Positions 17,601-25,831 of a DNA stretch of 64,000 bases are shown here, piece after piece. The stretch's first letter is position 1, and each line of letters begins with the position of its first letter. The notes below the pieces were generated by a model, which searched no databases, had not been told where the DNA came from, and was given only the letters and a program-made list of their open reading frames with translations. This DNA comes from Clostridium beijerinckii HUN142 (lineage in GTDB: Bacteria > Bacillota > Clostridia > Clostridiales > Clostridiaceae): assembly GCF_000621745.1 (NCBI RefSeq), contig NZ_KK211338.1, positions 1 through 64,000 on the forward strand, in the 5' to 3' direction. The position numbers and the translations under genes were made by a program.

Positions 17601-18431
17601 ATGAACAAAATTTCAGATAACGATATGATAAATTTTTTCTATAATGCAGTACCATCTATAGAAAGTCTTTTTGATGAAGATATAGCTATAGTATTAACTG
17701 ACACTGAGAAATATTTATATACGAAATATGGCCAAGAATTAGTGTCTAATGTAAAAGCAGGAGATCTAATACTTGATGGTGGTGCTATAGTTGAGGTAAT
17801 AAGGACAGGTAGAAATATAGTTAAATTTGTTCCAAAACATGTATATGGTGTTGAGGTAAAATCATTTGCAATTCCTATAAAAGAAGAAGGTAAGGTTGTT
17901 GGAGTTTTTGTAGTTGCCAAAAGTCTATCTAAGAAAAATGCTGTTACAGATATCACGAGGAATTTAACGGAAACTCTTTCACAAATATCGATAGGCATAA
18001 ACGAAGTTGCAAAAGGTGTACAAGAGTTAGCGACAATGAATGAGGACTTATTATTAGAAACTAAAGAAACCAATGAAAAAACCAAAGATACAGATAATAT
18101 AGTAACTTTCATTCAAGGAATTTCATCACAGACAAATTTGTTGGGATTGAATGCTGCAATTGAAGCGGCCAGAGCTGGAGATGCAGGGAGAGGGTTTAAT
18201 GTTGTTGCACAAGAAATTAGAAAACTATCTAATTCTTCAAATGAGTCAATAAAACAGATAGATTCAGTTATAAAGAATATATCAACATCAATAAATAACA
18301 TAAATCATAGCTTGATTAAATCTAATGATGTTTCACAAAGTCAATCAGCTGCATTAGAGGAAATAGCAGCATCTATAGTGGAGTTAAACTCTACAGCTAA
18401 GAAATTAGGAGAATTAGCTGAAAATCTTTAG
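17601..18431 (+). CDS. Small soluble methyl-accepting chemotaxis-like protein, copy 2
   Basis: A 276-aa paralog of the preceding gene. The start is the ATG at 17601 behind GGGGGA, aligned with copy 1; an in-frame ATG at 17532 lies within the promoter region and is rejected. The first ~20 residues and the entire signalling region, including TNLLGLNAAIEAARAG, are almost identical between copies. Substitutions cluster in residues ~25-115 of the putative ligand domain (for example SMALTDTKQ against AIVLTDTEK). This pattern suggests a recent duplication with diverging input specificity while output contacts stay fixed (inference). It has its own promoter and terminator. Confidence 0.82.
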   Translation: MNKISDNDMINFFYNAVPSIESLFDEDIAIVLTDTEKYLYTKYGQELVSNVKAGDLILDGGAIVEVIRTGRNIVKFVPKHVYGVEVKSFAIPIKEEGKVVGVFVVAKSLSKKNAVTDITRNLTETLSQISIGINEVAKGVQELATMNEDLLLETKETNEKTKDTDNIVTFIQGISSQTNLLGLNAAIEAARAGDAGRGFNVVAQEIRKLSNSSNESIKQIDSVIKNISTSINNINHSLIKSNDVSQSQSAALEEIAASIVELNSTAKKLGELAENL

Positions 18432-18494
18432 TTTAGAGAATATTAATTAACATATATAAGTATCAATACATAATAAAAAAGCATATAAAATGCA

Positions 18495-18545
18495 GTAGGA
18501 GTAATAATTCATATATTTTGTGTGGATCATTACTCCTATTTTAAT
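18495..18545 (+). terminator. Terminator of chemoreceptor-like copy 2
   Basis: An AGGAGTAAT arm near 18497 pairs with ATTACTCCT ending at 18537, followed by ATTTTAATATG. It is homologous to the terminator at 17443-17491. Confidence 0.8.
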
Positions 18546-18680
18546 ATGTAAAATAAATAAGATTTTTAAAGAGAGGTCTTATTTTATTAAATTTACAATA
18601 TAAATTTAATATAGATATTATGATTTGTACATAAGAAGTATTTTTAGAATTTAATTATAGAAGTAAAGGAGGGAAGTGTA

Positions 18681-19985
18681 GTGAAAAGATTTCTAAAGTT
18701 TTTGATTATATCAATTATAATAGTTGTACTAGCTTTTGCTGTATTTAAATTGTCTAATGAATATAGAATGAATACATTAAAAAATAATGTTAGCTGGAGC
18801 GTTGTTTACAAGAATTGTAAAGATTCTGTAGCTTTTGATAAAGATGAAAACCAAAATACCTATATAGCTTACAATAATTATATTAAAGTTATTAAAATAG
18901 ATGGCAGGGAAGAAACTTTATTGGAAGATAAATCGTTGAAAATAGAAAATTTACTTTATTATAATAATAAATTGTATTTTATTTCTAAAACAGATTTATA
19001 TGAATATGACTTAGCATCCAAAAATCTAAAATCCATTTTAGAAAACATACCTAGTGAGGGAAAATATTTAGATAGGAATTTAATTATAAAGGATTCAAAG
19101 TTACTTTTGTCTATAGGAAGCGCTACAAATTCAGGAATAGCATCTAACGATGGTGAATATCCTCAGGATAAAATACCCTATGACAAAAGTTCTATAGATA
19201 TAACATTAAATGGATTCAATTATGGTGAAAAGAAAACAGGGGCTTTTATGCCATATGGAAATTCAAGTGAAGGAGGGCAAAGAATAAAAGCTCAAAACAT
19301 AGCGAATTCCTGTATAATTGAAGTGAATCTAAATAACGATAAGACATCACTATATGCTTCAGGAATAAGAAATGTAAAGGGATGGGATTTAGATAGCGAA
19401 GGAAACCTAATTGGAATTGTTGGAGGAATGGAGAATTTAGGTGATAGGCCTATTAATAGAGATTTTGACTATTTGTATAAACTAGATAAAGGAAAATGGT
19501 ATGGTTGGCCAGATTTTAGTGGTGGAGATCCTATAAGTTCACCAAGGTTTAAAGGAGAAAAATTAGTATCACCTCTTATTGCTAATCCGCCTAATAAAAT
19601 CGTTCAAGCGCCAATATATCAATATTCAGAAGCTGGAGCTATAAGATATTTAGCCGTAGACAAAGGCGGAAAAATATTAGAAAAGAATGCAAGAGTATAT
19701 TTTAATAGTAAAGAAAATCTTATAGCTGGAATAAATTCAGAAAGTGTTGTATATGACCTGCTAAAGTTAAAAGATAAGAGCAAAATACAAGGAATTAAAT
19801 ATTCAGATGGAGATTTATATATATTAGATAGTGGAATGGGATGTATATATAAATTACAATCTAATGATTTTGGCTTAAAATTTAATCTTCCAAAACCAAT
19901 TTGGATATTCATATTTGTATTTTTGTTTATATTAACCTGCTTAATAATATTTAAATTTTATTCTAAGCATTCATATAAAAAATAA
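18681..19985 (+). CDS. Membrane-tethered sugar-dehydrogenase-like beta-propeller protein
   Basis: A 434-aa protein starting at GTG behind AAGGAGG. It has an N-terminal membrane anchor (residues ~5-25) and a second hydrophobic segment near the C-terminus (PIWIFIFVFLFILTCLIIF, ~403-421) followed by a basic tail. Between them is a repeat-rich domain. WDLDSEGNLIGIVGG and KWYGWPDFSGGD near residues 236-283 match the conserved YGWP region of PQQ-dependent glucose/sorbosone dehydrogenases, a six-bladed propeller family. PQQ use is not established for clostridia, so the protein may bind a sugar or polymer rather than oxidise it. Catalytic residues cannot be verified by eye. It is monocistronic with a terminator at 20000. 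Confidence 0.7.
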   Translation: MKRFLKFLIISIIIVVLAFAVFKLSNEYRMNTLKNNVSWSVVYKNCKDSVAFDKDENQNTYIAYNNYIKVIKIDGREETLLEDKSLKIENLLYYNNKLYFISKTDLYEYDLASKNLKSILENIPSEGKYLDRNLIIKDSKLLLSIGSATNSGIASNDGEYPQDKIPYDKSSIDITLNGFNYGEKKTGAFMPYGNSSEGGQRIKAQNIANSCIIEVNLNNDKTSLYASGIRNVKGWDLDSEGNLIGIVGGMENLGDRPINRDFDYLYKLDKGKWYGWPDFSGGDPISSPRFKGEKLVSPLIANPPNKIVQAPIYQYSEAGAIRYLAVDKGGKILEKNARVYFNSKENLIAGINSESVVYDLLKLKDKSKIQGIKYSDGDLYILDSGMGCIYKLQSNDFGLKFNLPKPIWIFIFVFLFILTCLIIFKFYSKHSYKK

Positions 19986-19999
19986 TAAAAAAGAGTTTG

Positions 20000-20043
20000 A
20001 ACTGTCTTAAGTGATATTTTATCAATTTAAGACAGTTTTATTA
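20000..20043 (+). terminator. Terminator after the propeller gene
   Basis: AACTGTCTTAA (20000-20010) pairs perfectly with TTAAGACAGTT (20027-20037), followed by TTATTATTT. Confidence 0.85.
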
Positions 20044-20139
20044 TTTAAGTAATTCTATAAAAGAAAATAATTTATATTCAAATTTATGGAATAAATGTTA
20101 AAATGTAATAAAAGGCATAGTGATAATGGAGGAGATGTT

Positions 20140-20694
20140 ATGGGAAAAACATTAGTAATTAATTTAGAGGATGTTATATTTCAAGGAGATATATTGGATG
20201 TAGGAGAAAAAAATCTTGGTATAATATATAATATATCAAAAGAAGCAAAGGATGAGATATCATTAGATTATGTATCTAGCGACAGCAAAGTGGAGCTGAA
20301 AGATAGAAAATATGATGCATGTACATTTTTCTTTGAGTTAAATAAAATATGGACTAGCTTGGAAAAGGAAAGATTAATACGAGAAATAAGTTCATATATA
20401 AAAGAATCTGGTGAAATATTTATATGGGATATTAATAAAGAAAGGGGGAAAATATTTAATAATAAGATAAAAGTAATATTACAAAATGAAAAGGTTAAGG
20501 AGTTTACGTTTAAGAATTTAAATGTACTTTTAAGTTCTAATATTGAAGAAATAAAAAAAATTCTTGAAAAATATTTTGAAATAGAAGAAACTAAAGCATG
20601 GGAAGATGTTTTCTTCATAAGGGGAAAGAAACTGAAGACTAAAGCTGAAGTAGAGGAGAAAATTAATTATGAAGGTATTAATTACAGCGATTGA
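20140..20694 (+). CDS. Degenerate methyltransferase-like protein, translationally linked to the radical-SAM gene
   Basis: A 184-aa protein. The start is the ATG at 20140 behind GGAGGAG; an upstream in-frame ATG at 20095 has no ribosome site. GDILDVGEKNLGIIY near residue 17 resembles SAM-methyltransferase motif I, and YDACTFFFELNKIW near 57 resembles the motif IV region. However, the glycine-rich loop is degraded and the protein is short, so SAM binding is doubtful. The 3' end overlaps the next gene by 26 bp, which implies translational coupling and a joint task with the B12-binding radical-SAM protein. Function otherwise unknown. Confidence 0.6.
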   Translation: MGKTLVINLEDVIFQGDILDVGEKNLGIIYNISKEAKDEISLDYVSSDSKVELKDRKYDACTFFFELNKIWTSLEKERLIREISSYIKESGEIFIWDINKERGKIFNNKIKVILQNEKVKEFTFKNLNVLLSSNIEEIKKILEKYFEIEETKAWEDVFFIRGKKLKTKAEVEEKINYEGINYSD

Positions 20695-22327
20695 CTCTAA
20701 ATTCATTCATAGTAATTTAGCAGTTAGATATTTAAAAAGTTTCACAAGAGATATTGACTATGAAGGCAAAATAAAGGAATTTACTATAAATGATAGGGAA
20801 GGGAGAATATTAGAAGAAATAATCAAAGAAAAACCAGATATCGTAGCATTTTCAACATATATTTGGAATGTTGAGCTTATCTCAAGAGTGGCTAATTTGA
20901 TAAAGAGAGTAGATTCTAATATAGAAATTTTATATGGCGGACCAGAAGTTTCATTTGATTCAAGAAGTTTTTTGAAAAATAATGTAGGAGAGTATGTTAT
21001 TGAAGGCGAAGGAGAAAAAACTTATAGAGATTTTATTCTATATAAATTAGGGAAAGTTAAACTGGAAGATGTCAGAGGGCTTCATTATAAAATTAATGAT
21101 ATAGTTTATTCCAATGAAAAACGTCCACTTATGTCTATGGATGAAATAGCTTTTCCATATGAGGAAAATGAAGATTTGACTAATAAAATTGTATATTATG
21201 AGGCTTCAAGAGGGTGCCCATTTAACTGTAAATATTGTCTTTCATCTACAAGTCATGGAGTTAGATTTTTAGATATTGATAGAGTGTTGAATGATTTAAT
21301 GTATTTTATAAATAAGGAAGTTAGATTGGTTAAATTTGTTGATCGTACATTTAACTGTAATTCTAAATTTGCTATGGCAATATGGGAGTTCTTAATACAG
21401 CAAGATACGAATACTCAATTTCATTTTGAAATATCAGCAGATATATTAAAGCCACAGGAAATAGAACTTTTATCAAAGGCTCCAAAAGGAAGATTTAGAT
21501 TTGAAGTTGGCGTTCAAACCACTAATGACGAAGTTCTAAGAAATATAAATAGGTTTGTTAATTTTAGTGATATAAAAGAAAAAGTCTTAGAAATTGAGGC
21601 GTTAAGAAATATAGACCAACATTTAGATCTAATAGCAGGGCTTCCAGGAGAAGATTATGAATCTTTTAAAAAGTCTTTTAATGATATGTATGAAATAAAA
21701 CCAGAGGAAATACAACTTGGTTTTTTAAAGTTATTAAAGGGATCTTCTATGAGAGAAGATGCAGACAAATATGGAATGGAATACTCACCATATCCGCCAT
21801 ATGAGATATTAAAAACAGATAAGATTTCATATGAAGAGCTGTTAAAACTAAAAAAGGTAGAAGAGATGGTAGATAAATATTATAATTCTCAGAAGTTTAA
21901 TCATATAATTAGATATTTTGAGAGAAAATTTGAGTTACCATTTGATTTTTACTATAGTCTAGGAATGTTCTTTGAAGATAAAGGTTATTTTAGCAAAAAC
22001 ATAGGAAATGCTGAATACTATAAAGTATTTTTAGATTATAGTGAAAGTGTATTACAAAAAAGCAATAAATATTTAAAAGAGATTATTAGATTTAATTACT
22101 TAATATTTAATAAGAAACGTGGTCTTCCAGAATTTTTGAGAAGTGACATGGAGAAAGAAGAAGAAAAGAGTATAAAAGAAAAACTTAAAGAACAATATTC
22201 ATTTAAAGAATATCATTTGGAAAAGTTTAAAATTAACATAGAGAAATATATTGAAACTGGAGAAATATTAGAAGAGGATACTTATTACCTATTTAATGAT
22301 AAAGCCGATTATATTAGGTGCATATAA
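20669..22327 (+). CDS. B12-binding-domain radical SAM protein (DUF4080 type)
   Basis: A 552-aa protein. Residues 1-~140 form a cobalamin-binding-like Rossmann domain (KPDIVAFSTYIWN near 51; ILYGGPEVSFD near 89). The radical SAM domain carries the iron-sulfur motif CPFNCKYC near residues 183-190 and EVGVQTTNDEVL near 276 (the HemN/MiaB-like VGVQS motif). The C-terminal ~200 residues match the layout of the DUF4080 radical-SAM subgroup found in clostridia. The reaction is unknown; relatives methylate or rearrange unreactive carbons. The GAGGAG site for this start lies inside the upstream gene. A terminator follows at 22394. Confidence 0.85.
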   Translation: MKVLITAIDSKFIHSNLAVRYLKSFTRDIDYEGKIKEFTINDREGRILEEIIKEKPDIVAFSTYIWNVELISRVANLIKRVDSNIEILYGGPEVSFDSRSFLKNNVGEYVIEGEGEKTYRDFILYKLGKVKLEDVRGLHYKINDIVYSNEKRPLMSMDEIAFPYEENEDLTNKIVYYEASRGCPFNCKYCLSSTSHGVRFLDIDRVLNDLMYFINKEVRLVKFVDRTFNCNSKFAMAIWEFLIQQDTNTQFHFEISADILKPQEIELLSKAPKGRFRFEVGVQTTNDEVLRNINRFVNFSDIKEKVLEIEALRNIDQHLDLIAGLPGEDYESFKKSFNDMYEIKPEEIQLGFLKLLKGSSMREDADKYGMEYSPYPPYEILKTDKISYEELLKLKKVEEMVDKYYNSQKFNHIIRYFERKFELPFDFYYSLGMFFEDKGYFSKNIGNAEYYKVFLDYSESVLQKSNKYLKEIIRFNYLIFNKKRGLPEFLRSDMEKEEEKSIKEKLKEQYSFKEYHLEKFKINIEKYIETGEILEEDTYYLFNDKADYIRCI

Positions 22328-22393
22328 GTAATACAAAAAATGTTTAGATTTATTTATGTAAGTTAAAAAACAGAAGAATTATTTGAATATAAG

Positions 22394-22437
22394 AAAGAGT
22401 AACATACATATGAATAATATGAATGTTACTCTTTTGT
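22394..22437 (+). terminator. Terminator after the radical-SAM gene
   Basis: AAAGAGTAACAT (22394-22405) pairs with ATGTTACTCTTT (22423-22434), followed by TGTG. Confidence 0.75.
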
Positions 22438-22462
22438 GTAATTATATAATAAATTTTTATAA

Positions 22463-22492
22463 AAAGCTTGATAATTAGTAGTATCAAGCTTT
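22463..22492. other. Perfect 11-bp hairpin upstream of marR
   Basis: AAAGCTTGATA (22463-22473) pairs with TATCAAGCTTT (22482-22492). There is no T-run. It may be a second terminator or an operator, about 100 bp upstream of the MarR gene. Confidence 0.4.
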
Positions 22493-22595
22493 AACTTCTA
22501 TATTGATCAACAAAATATATTTTCATTTTTGGAAAAAAAGAGTATGCTTAAATAGACAACATGTTAACTAAAATCATATTGAGGAGATTAAAAAA

Positions 22596-23069
22596 GTGAA
22601 CGAATATTATATACAGCAAATTTTTTCAACAATTTTCTATTTATCAAACAAGATTCAAGTACAAGGGGATAAGATGGATGAAAGAATAACTGTACGTCAA
22701 TGGATGGTGCTTTTGACAATTTCACATTTACCAGAAGACAATGCATCCTATAGCAAAATAGCAGATAAGATGGGATGTACAAAACAGAACGTAAAGCACA
22801 TTGTTGATAGTTTGCTAAAAAAGAACTATGTGTTCTTAGAGAAAAACAAAAAAGATAAACGTGCTATAAATATCAAAATAACTAAAGAATGTAGAGAAAT
22901 CATGGGAGAGTATTACGAAAAAGGAAATAAATTTTTAAAAGACATGTTTAATGACCTTGAGGAAAAGGAACTAGAAAATTTATGGGACTTGTTAAAGAAA
23001 ATGGCAAACTATGATGGGAGCAATTGGACTGGCTATGAAGAAAGAGTTAATATATGGGGGAGAGAGTAA
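22596..23069 (+). CDS. MarR-family transcriptional regulator
   Basis: A 157-aa protein starting at GTG with GAGGAG at 22581-22586. The centre holds a winged helix-turn-helix: YSKIADKMGCTKQNVKHIVDSLLKKNYV (roughly residues 51-78) followed by the wing EKNKKDKRAINIKIT, the usual D-x-R signature of MarR. MarR proteins are homodimeric repressors released by small ligands. The stop codon overlaps the start of the acyltransferase/thioesterase gene (TAATG), so the regulator probably controls that operon and responds to a lipid-like or aromatic effector (inference). Confidence 0.88.
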   Translation: MNEYYIQQIFSTIFYLSNKIQVQGDKMDERITVRQWMVLLTISHLPEDNASYSKIADKMGCTKQNVKHIVDSLLKKNYVFLEKNKKDKRAINIKITKECREIMGEYYEKGNKFLKDMFNDLEEKELENLWDLLKKMANYDGSNWTGYEERVNIWGRE

Positions 23070-24382
23070 TGGAAAGTAATTGTACAATAAGTATTATCCC
23101 AGAAGTATCAAAAGCAGATGAATCTGTAAAAATAAAAATAAGTGGTCTTTTTAAAAATGAAAGAGTAATAATTCGTGCTTTAAGCAGCGATTATTATTGC
23201 ATAAATACTTCTATATTTGATGTAGGGAATAAAGCAAATTGGGAATCTTATGCAGTTTTTGTGGCAGATGAAAATGGAACTATAGATTTAGAAAATGCTA
23301 AGCCTATTGAGGGAACATATAAAGAAATAGATAAAATGGGACTTTTCTATTCCATGGGTGTAAAAGAAAACTATAAAGGAAAAATACCTACAAGATTAAG
23401 TGATATTGGAGAAAACAGAAATTATACAATTACCTTTCAGGTAGAGCGTAGTGGAAGAGTTATTTCATCAAAGGAACATAAAAGAATTTATTGTGATGAA
23501 ATTATTTCAAGCGTAGATGTAGTGGAAGATAAACTTTTGGCAAGATATTTTACTTCAAAAGAAAACACACCTAAGCCAGCGATCATTGTTTTGAGTGGAA
23601 GTGACGGTAGGATTGAAAAAGCGCAGGCAATTGCTGAAATTTTTTCAATGCATGGATATTCAGCATTAGCTGTATGTTATTTTGGGCTTGAAGGAACTAA
23701 TAGAAGTTTAAGCTGTGTAGAGCTTGAATGTGTTGAAAAGGCGATAGACTGGCTGAAAAAGCAACCTAGTGTGATTAAAAATAAGATTGGTATTTATGGT
23801 AGATCTAAAGGTGGAGAAATGGTTTTACTTGCTGCATCTATATTTAAAGACATAAGTTGCGTCATTGCTAATACGCCAAGCTGTTATGTTTATGAAGGCT
23901 TAAAAACTAATAAATTTACTTCTAAACATTCATCATGGATGTACAAAGGGAGAGAAATCCCCTATATAAAATTTAGTTTCTCTATTTTGATTCGGACACT
24001 TGTAAAAATGATGATAGGAAATAAGGGATCTATGGCTTGGATGTACAGGAAGCTCATTGAGGAGGGAAATGCTTATGAGGCTATGATTCCAGTAGAAAAA
24101 ATAAATGGACCAATTCTTATGGCTTCATCTTTAAAAGATAAAATTTGGCCTTCTAAAACTCACTGTGAAATAATCGTGGAATTGCTTAGAAAAGCTCATT
24201 TTAAACATGAATATAAACATATCACGTACGAAAAATCTGGACATATGCTAACTGTACCGTATCAATCCATATATCCTTCAAATAAGTATCCAGAGGATAT
24301 AGATGGTTTTGGAAAGGCAAATATAAATTGTTGGAATGAAACTATAAACTTTATAAACAAATGGGCAAATCAAAAGATCTAA
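23069..24382 (+). CDS. BAAT-family acyl-CoA thioesterase/acyltransferase
   Basis: A 437-aa protein. The ATG at 23069 overlaps the MarR stop; an in-frame ATG at 23054 would move into the regulator. Residues ~15-140 resemble the Bile_Hydr_Trans domain (FVADENGTIDLENAKPIEG), and ~155-437 an alpha/beta-hydrolase BAAT_C domain. The nucleophile elbow IYGRSKGGEMVLL near residue 248 uses serine rather than the cysteine of the mammalian bile-acid conjugating enzyme, and the catalytic histidine is probably in KSGHMLTVP near 391. Serine variants in bacteria act mainly as thioesterases or hydrolases. The substrate may be a fatty acyl-CoA or an antimicrobial compound; not certain. Confidence 0.85.
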   Translation: MESNCTISIIPEVSKADESVKIKISGLFKNERVIIRALSSDYYCINTSIFDVGNKANWESYAVFVADENGTIDLENAKPIEGTYKEIDKMGLFYSMGVKENYKGKIPTRLSDIGENRNYTITFQVERSGRVISSKEHKRIYCDEIISSVDVVEDKLLARYFTSKENTPKPAIIVLSGSDGRIEKAQAIAEIFSMHGYSALAVCYFGLEGTNRSLSCVELECVEKAIDWLKKQPSVIKNKIGIYGRSKGGEMVLLAASIFKDISCVIANTPSCYVYEGLKTNKFTSKHSSWMYKGREIPYIKFSFSILIRTLVKMMIGNKGSMAWMYRKLIEEGNAYEAMIPVEKINGPILMASSLKDKIWPSKTHCEIIVELLRKAHFKHEYKHITYEKSGHMLTVPYQSIYPSNKYPEDIDGFGKANINCWNETINFINKWANQKI

Positions 24383-24649
24383 TAAGGAGAATAATTCACC
24401 CTAGAAAATGTATCCCAATTATTGAAATAGGTCCAACCCCTGATGTTTCCTATAAATATTTATATATTTTAATAGTTAAATATTAAAGTATATAAATATT
24501 TAACTATATATGTTTTAAAATATATATCTTTGATAATATTTAAATATAAACATATTTTAATATTTAAATTTAAATCTATTGTTATTTTAAGAAGATTTGA
24601 TTTTGAATTAAGTGAATTGCGAGGATATAATAATATAACGATCAATCAT

Positions 24650-24688
24650 CTTTACACTTGACTGTAATTAAAAAGTGTAAAGAGTTTT
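24650..24688 (+). terminator. Orphan terminator-like hairpin
   Basis: CTTTACACTT (24650-24659) pairs with AAGTGTAAAG (24672-24681), followed by AGTTTTTTG. It is ~270 bp downstream of the BAAT gene with nothing between, so it may end that operon or an unannotated short RNA. Confidence 0.6.
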
Positions 24689-24729
24689 TTGTTTATATTT
24701 ATAATTATTGAAGCTCTGAAAAAAACATC

Positions 24730-24770
24730 TTGACTTGGAGTTAACTTCAAGTGATAAGTTATATATAACA
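24730..24770 (+). promoter_or_regulatory. Orphan MerR-type promoter/operator
   Basis: TTGACT at 24730-24735 overlaps an 18-bp dyad CTTGGAGTTAACTTCAAG (24734-24751; 16 of 18 positions symmetric), then AT-rich -10 candidates around 24755-24768. An operator between boxes with a lengthened spacer is the hallmark of MerR-family control. No intact gene follows. Confidence 0.5.
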
Positions 24771-25175
24771 AAAAGATAGAAATGTGTTCTACAATATCTA
24801 GCTGATTAATAATAAGATAGCTTTTTATATTGCAACATCATTTGCATACCTTTTGCGTATTTTGAGTTAAGCATTTATGTCATCAATATATGGGGTAATT
24901 TTAAATAATGATTTAAACAAAGGTGTGGCTGAATCGCATGGAGAAGTCACTGTTGAAGCACTAAATAAATTAAGTCACTCCTCAAGCGCAGGAGATTTAC
25001 CTAAAAATTTATTGCCACTTATGAAACAGATTATGTATAGGGGGCACACAATATCATGTGAGTTGCATTAATTTTGTTGGCTATTGCTCTAGTTTTTAAT
25101 CTTGGAATACAATTAAAGATGAAAAAGAAGTAGTTACAGAAGAATAAAGAAACAATAGCTCTATTAAGGCAGCAT

Positions 25176-25493
25176 TTAAGAGAAAGTTAAGCGGACATTA
25201 TTATGTATTATAAATTGGTAGTCTGATTTTAGAGATGGTAAAGTGTATTTGGTAGAGTAAGGTGGTATATGTAGGAGTAGTTGTATTCTTTCCTCAGAAT
25301 CAATGATAATTAGCATACCATCGTCATATGGTTGTGAATTTTGAACAGTGTAAGTAGCACCTTCATAGAGGTTAAGATCCTTCATTGTGTAAAAACCTTG
25401 TGAATATACTTTGGATTGAGCGGTAGCATTAATTTTATTAATATTAAATGATATAAATAAAAGAATAGAGAGTATAGAAGCAAATTTTTTCAA
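25176..25493 (-). CDS. Small secreted protein of unknown function
   Basis: A 105-aa protein with a start TTG behind AAAGGTGG. Residues 1-~24 form a signal peptide (KKFASILSILLFISF core, cleavage likely after NATA). The mature ~80 residues are predicted beta-rich, without cysteines (TMKDLNLYEGATYTVQN, DDGMLIIIDSEER, PPYSTKYTLPSL). I do not recognise the family. It is monocistronic, with gene-poor sequence on both sides. The lack of a terminator and a somewhat distant ribosome site lower confidence slightly, but the signal peptide is convincing. Confidence 0.7.
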   Translation of the reverse strand: MKKFASILSILLFISFNINKINATAQSKVYSQGFYTMKDLNLYEGATYTVQNSQPYDDGMLIIIDSEERIQLLLHIPPYSTKYTLPSLKSDYQFIIHNNVRLTFS

Positions 25494-25559
25494 TGTTATA
25501 AACCACCTTTCATAATGTCAACTATAATAATTTGATATATTAATTTTATTATGTGGAGG

Positions 25560-25830
25560 TTAAAAAAATATAATCAAAGTATAATATGGAATTTTAAGAA
25601 AAAAGAAGAGATGTGTTAAGGTTAAAGAGGGCCCATTTGAAGTGAAATGATTAACAAGGGAACCTGTATTATATTCTGACTCGTTAGCTAAATCAACAGT
25701 TTTTAATTAGACCGTAATAATTTTGTAATTGATATAAAATATCTTTAATAGTATAATCAAATAGGAAGTAAACCAAGATGGAATACTTGGATATAATTTA
25801 CTACTGTAGATTTAACTAAGGAGTAGGAAA
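25560..25830. other. Intergenic region upstream of the tagO-like gene
   Basis: No intact gene. On the plus strand, 25617-25710 reads as two short stretches separated by a stop (KVKEGPFEVK, then LTREPVLYSDSLAKSTVFN), possibly a fossil coding segment. A TATAAA-like box lies near 25733. Confidence 0.35.
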
Positions 25831-25831
25831 G

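Larger units (their letters stand above)
16459..18556 (+). repeat. Tandem duplication of a complete transcription unit
   Basis: Unit 1 (about 16459-17505) and unit 2 (about 17511-18556) share promoter, leader, gene and terminator. Both have TTTACA-N17-TATAAT, AAATGGGGGA ribosome site, a nearly identical N-terminus and kinase-control tail, and a terminator with an AGGAGTAATAA arm. The genes are most diverged in the middle of the N-terminal domain. Confidence 0.9.
24383..25175. other. Gene-poor region with possible decayed coding traces
   Basis: 24450-24600 is extremely AT-rich with recurring ATATTTAAATA-like palindromes. A 64-codon open frame at 24877-25071 lacks a ribosome site. Just past it, another frame encodes a short hydrophobic run (ALILLAIALVFNLGIQLK) with no start. 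These look like remnants of a gene once served by the MerR-type promoter at 24730. Confidence 0.45.

Noticed and set aside
24877..25071. 64-codon open frame after the MerR-type promoter
   Set aside because: No ribosome site and no recognisable family; treated as a possible relic rather than a gene.
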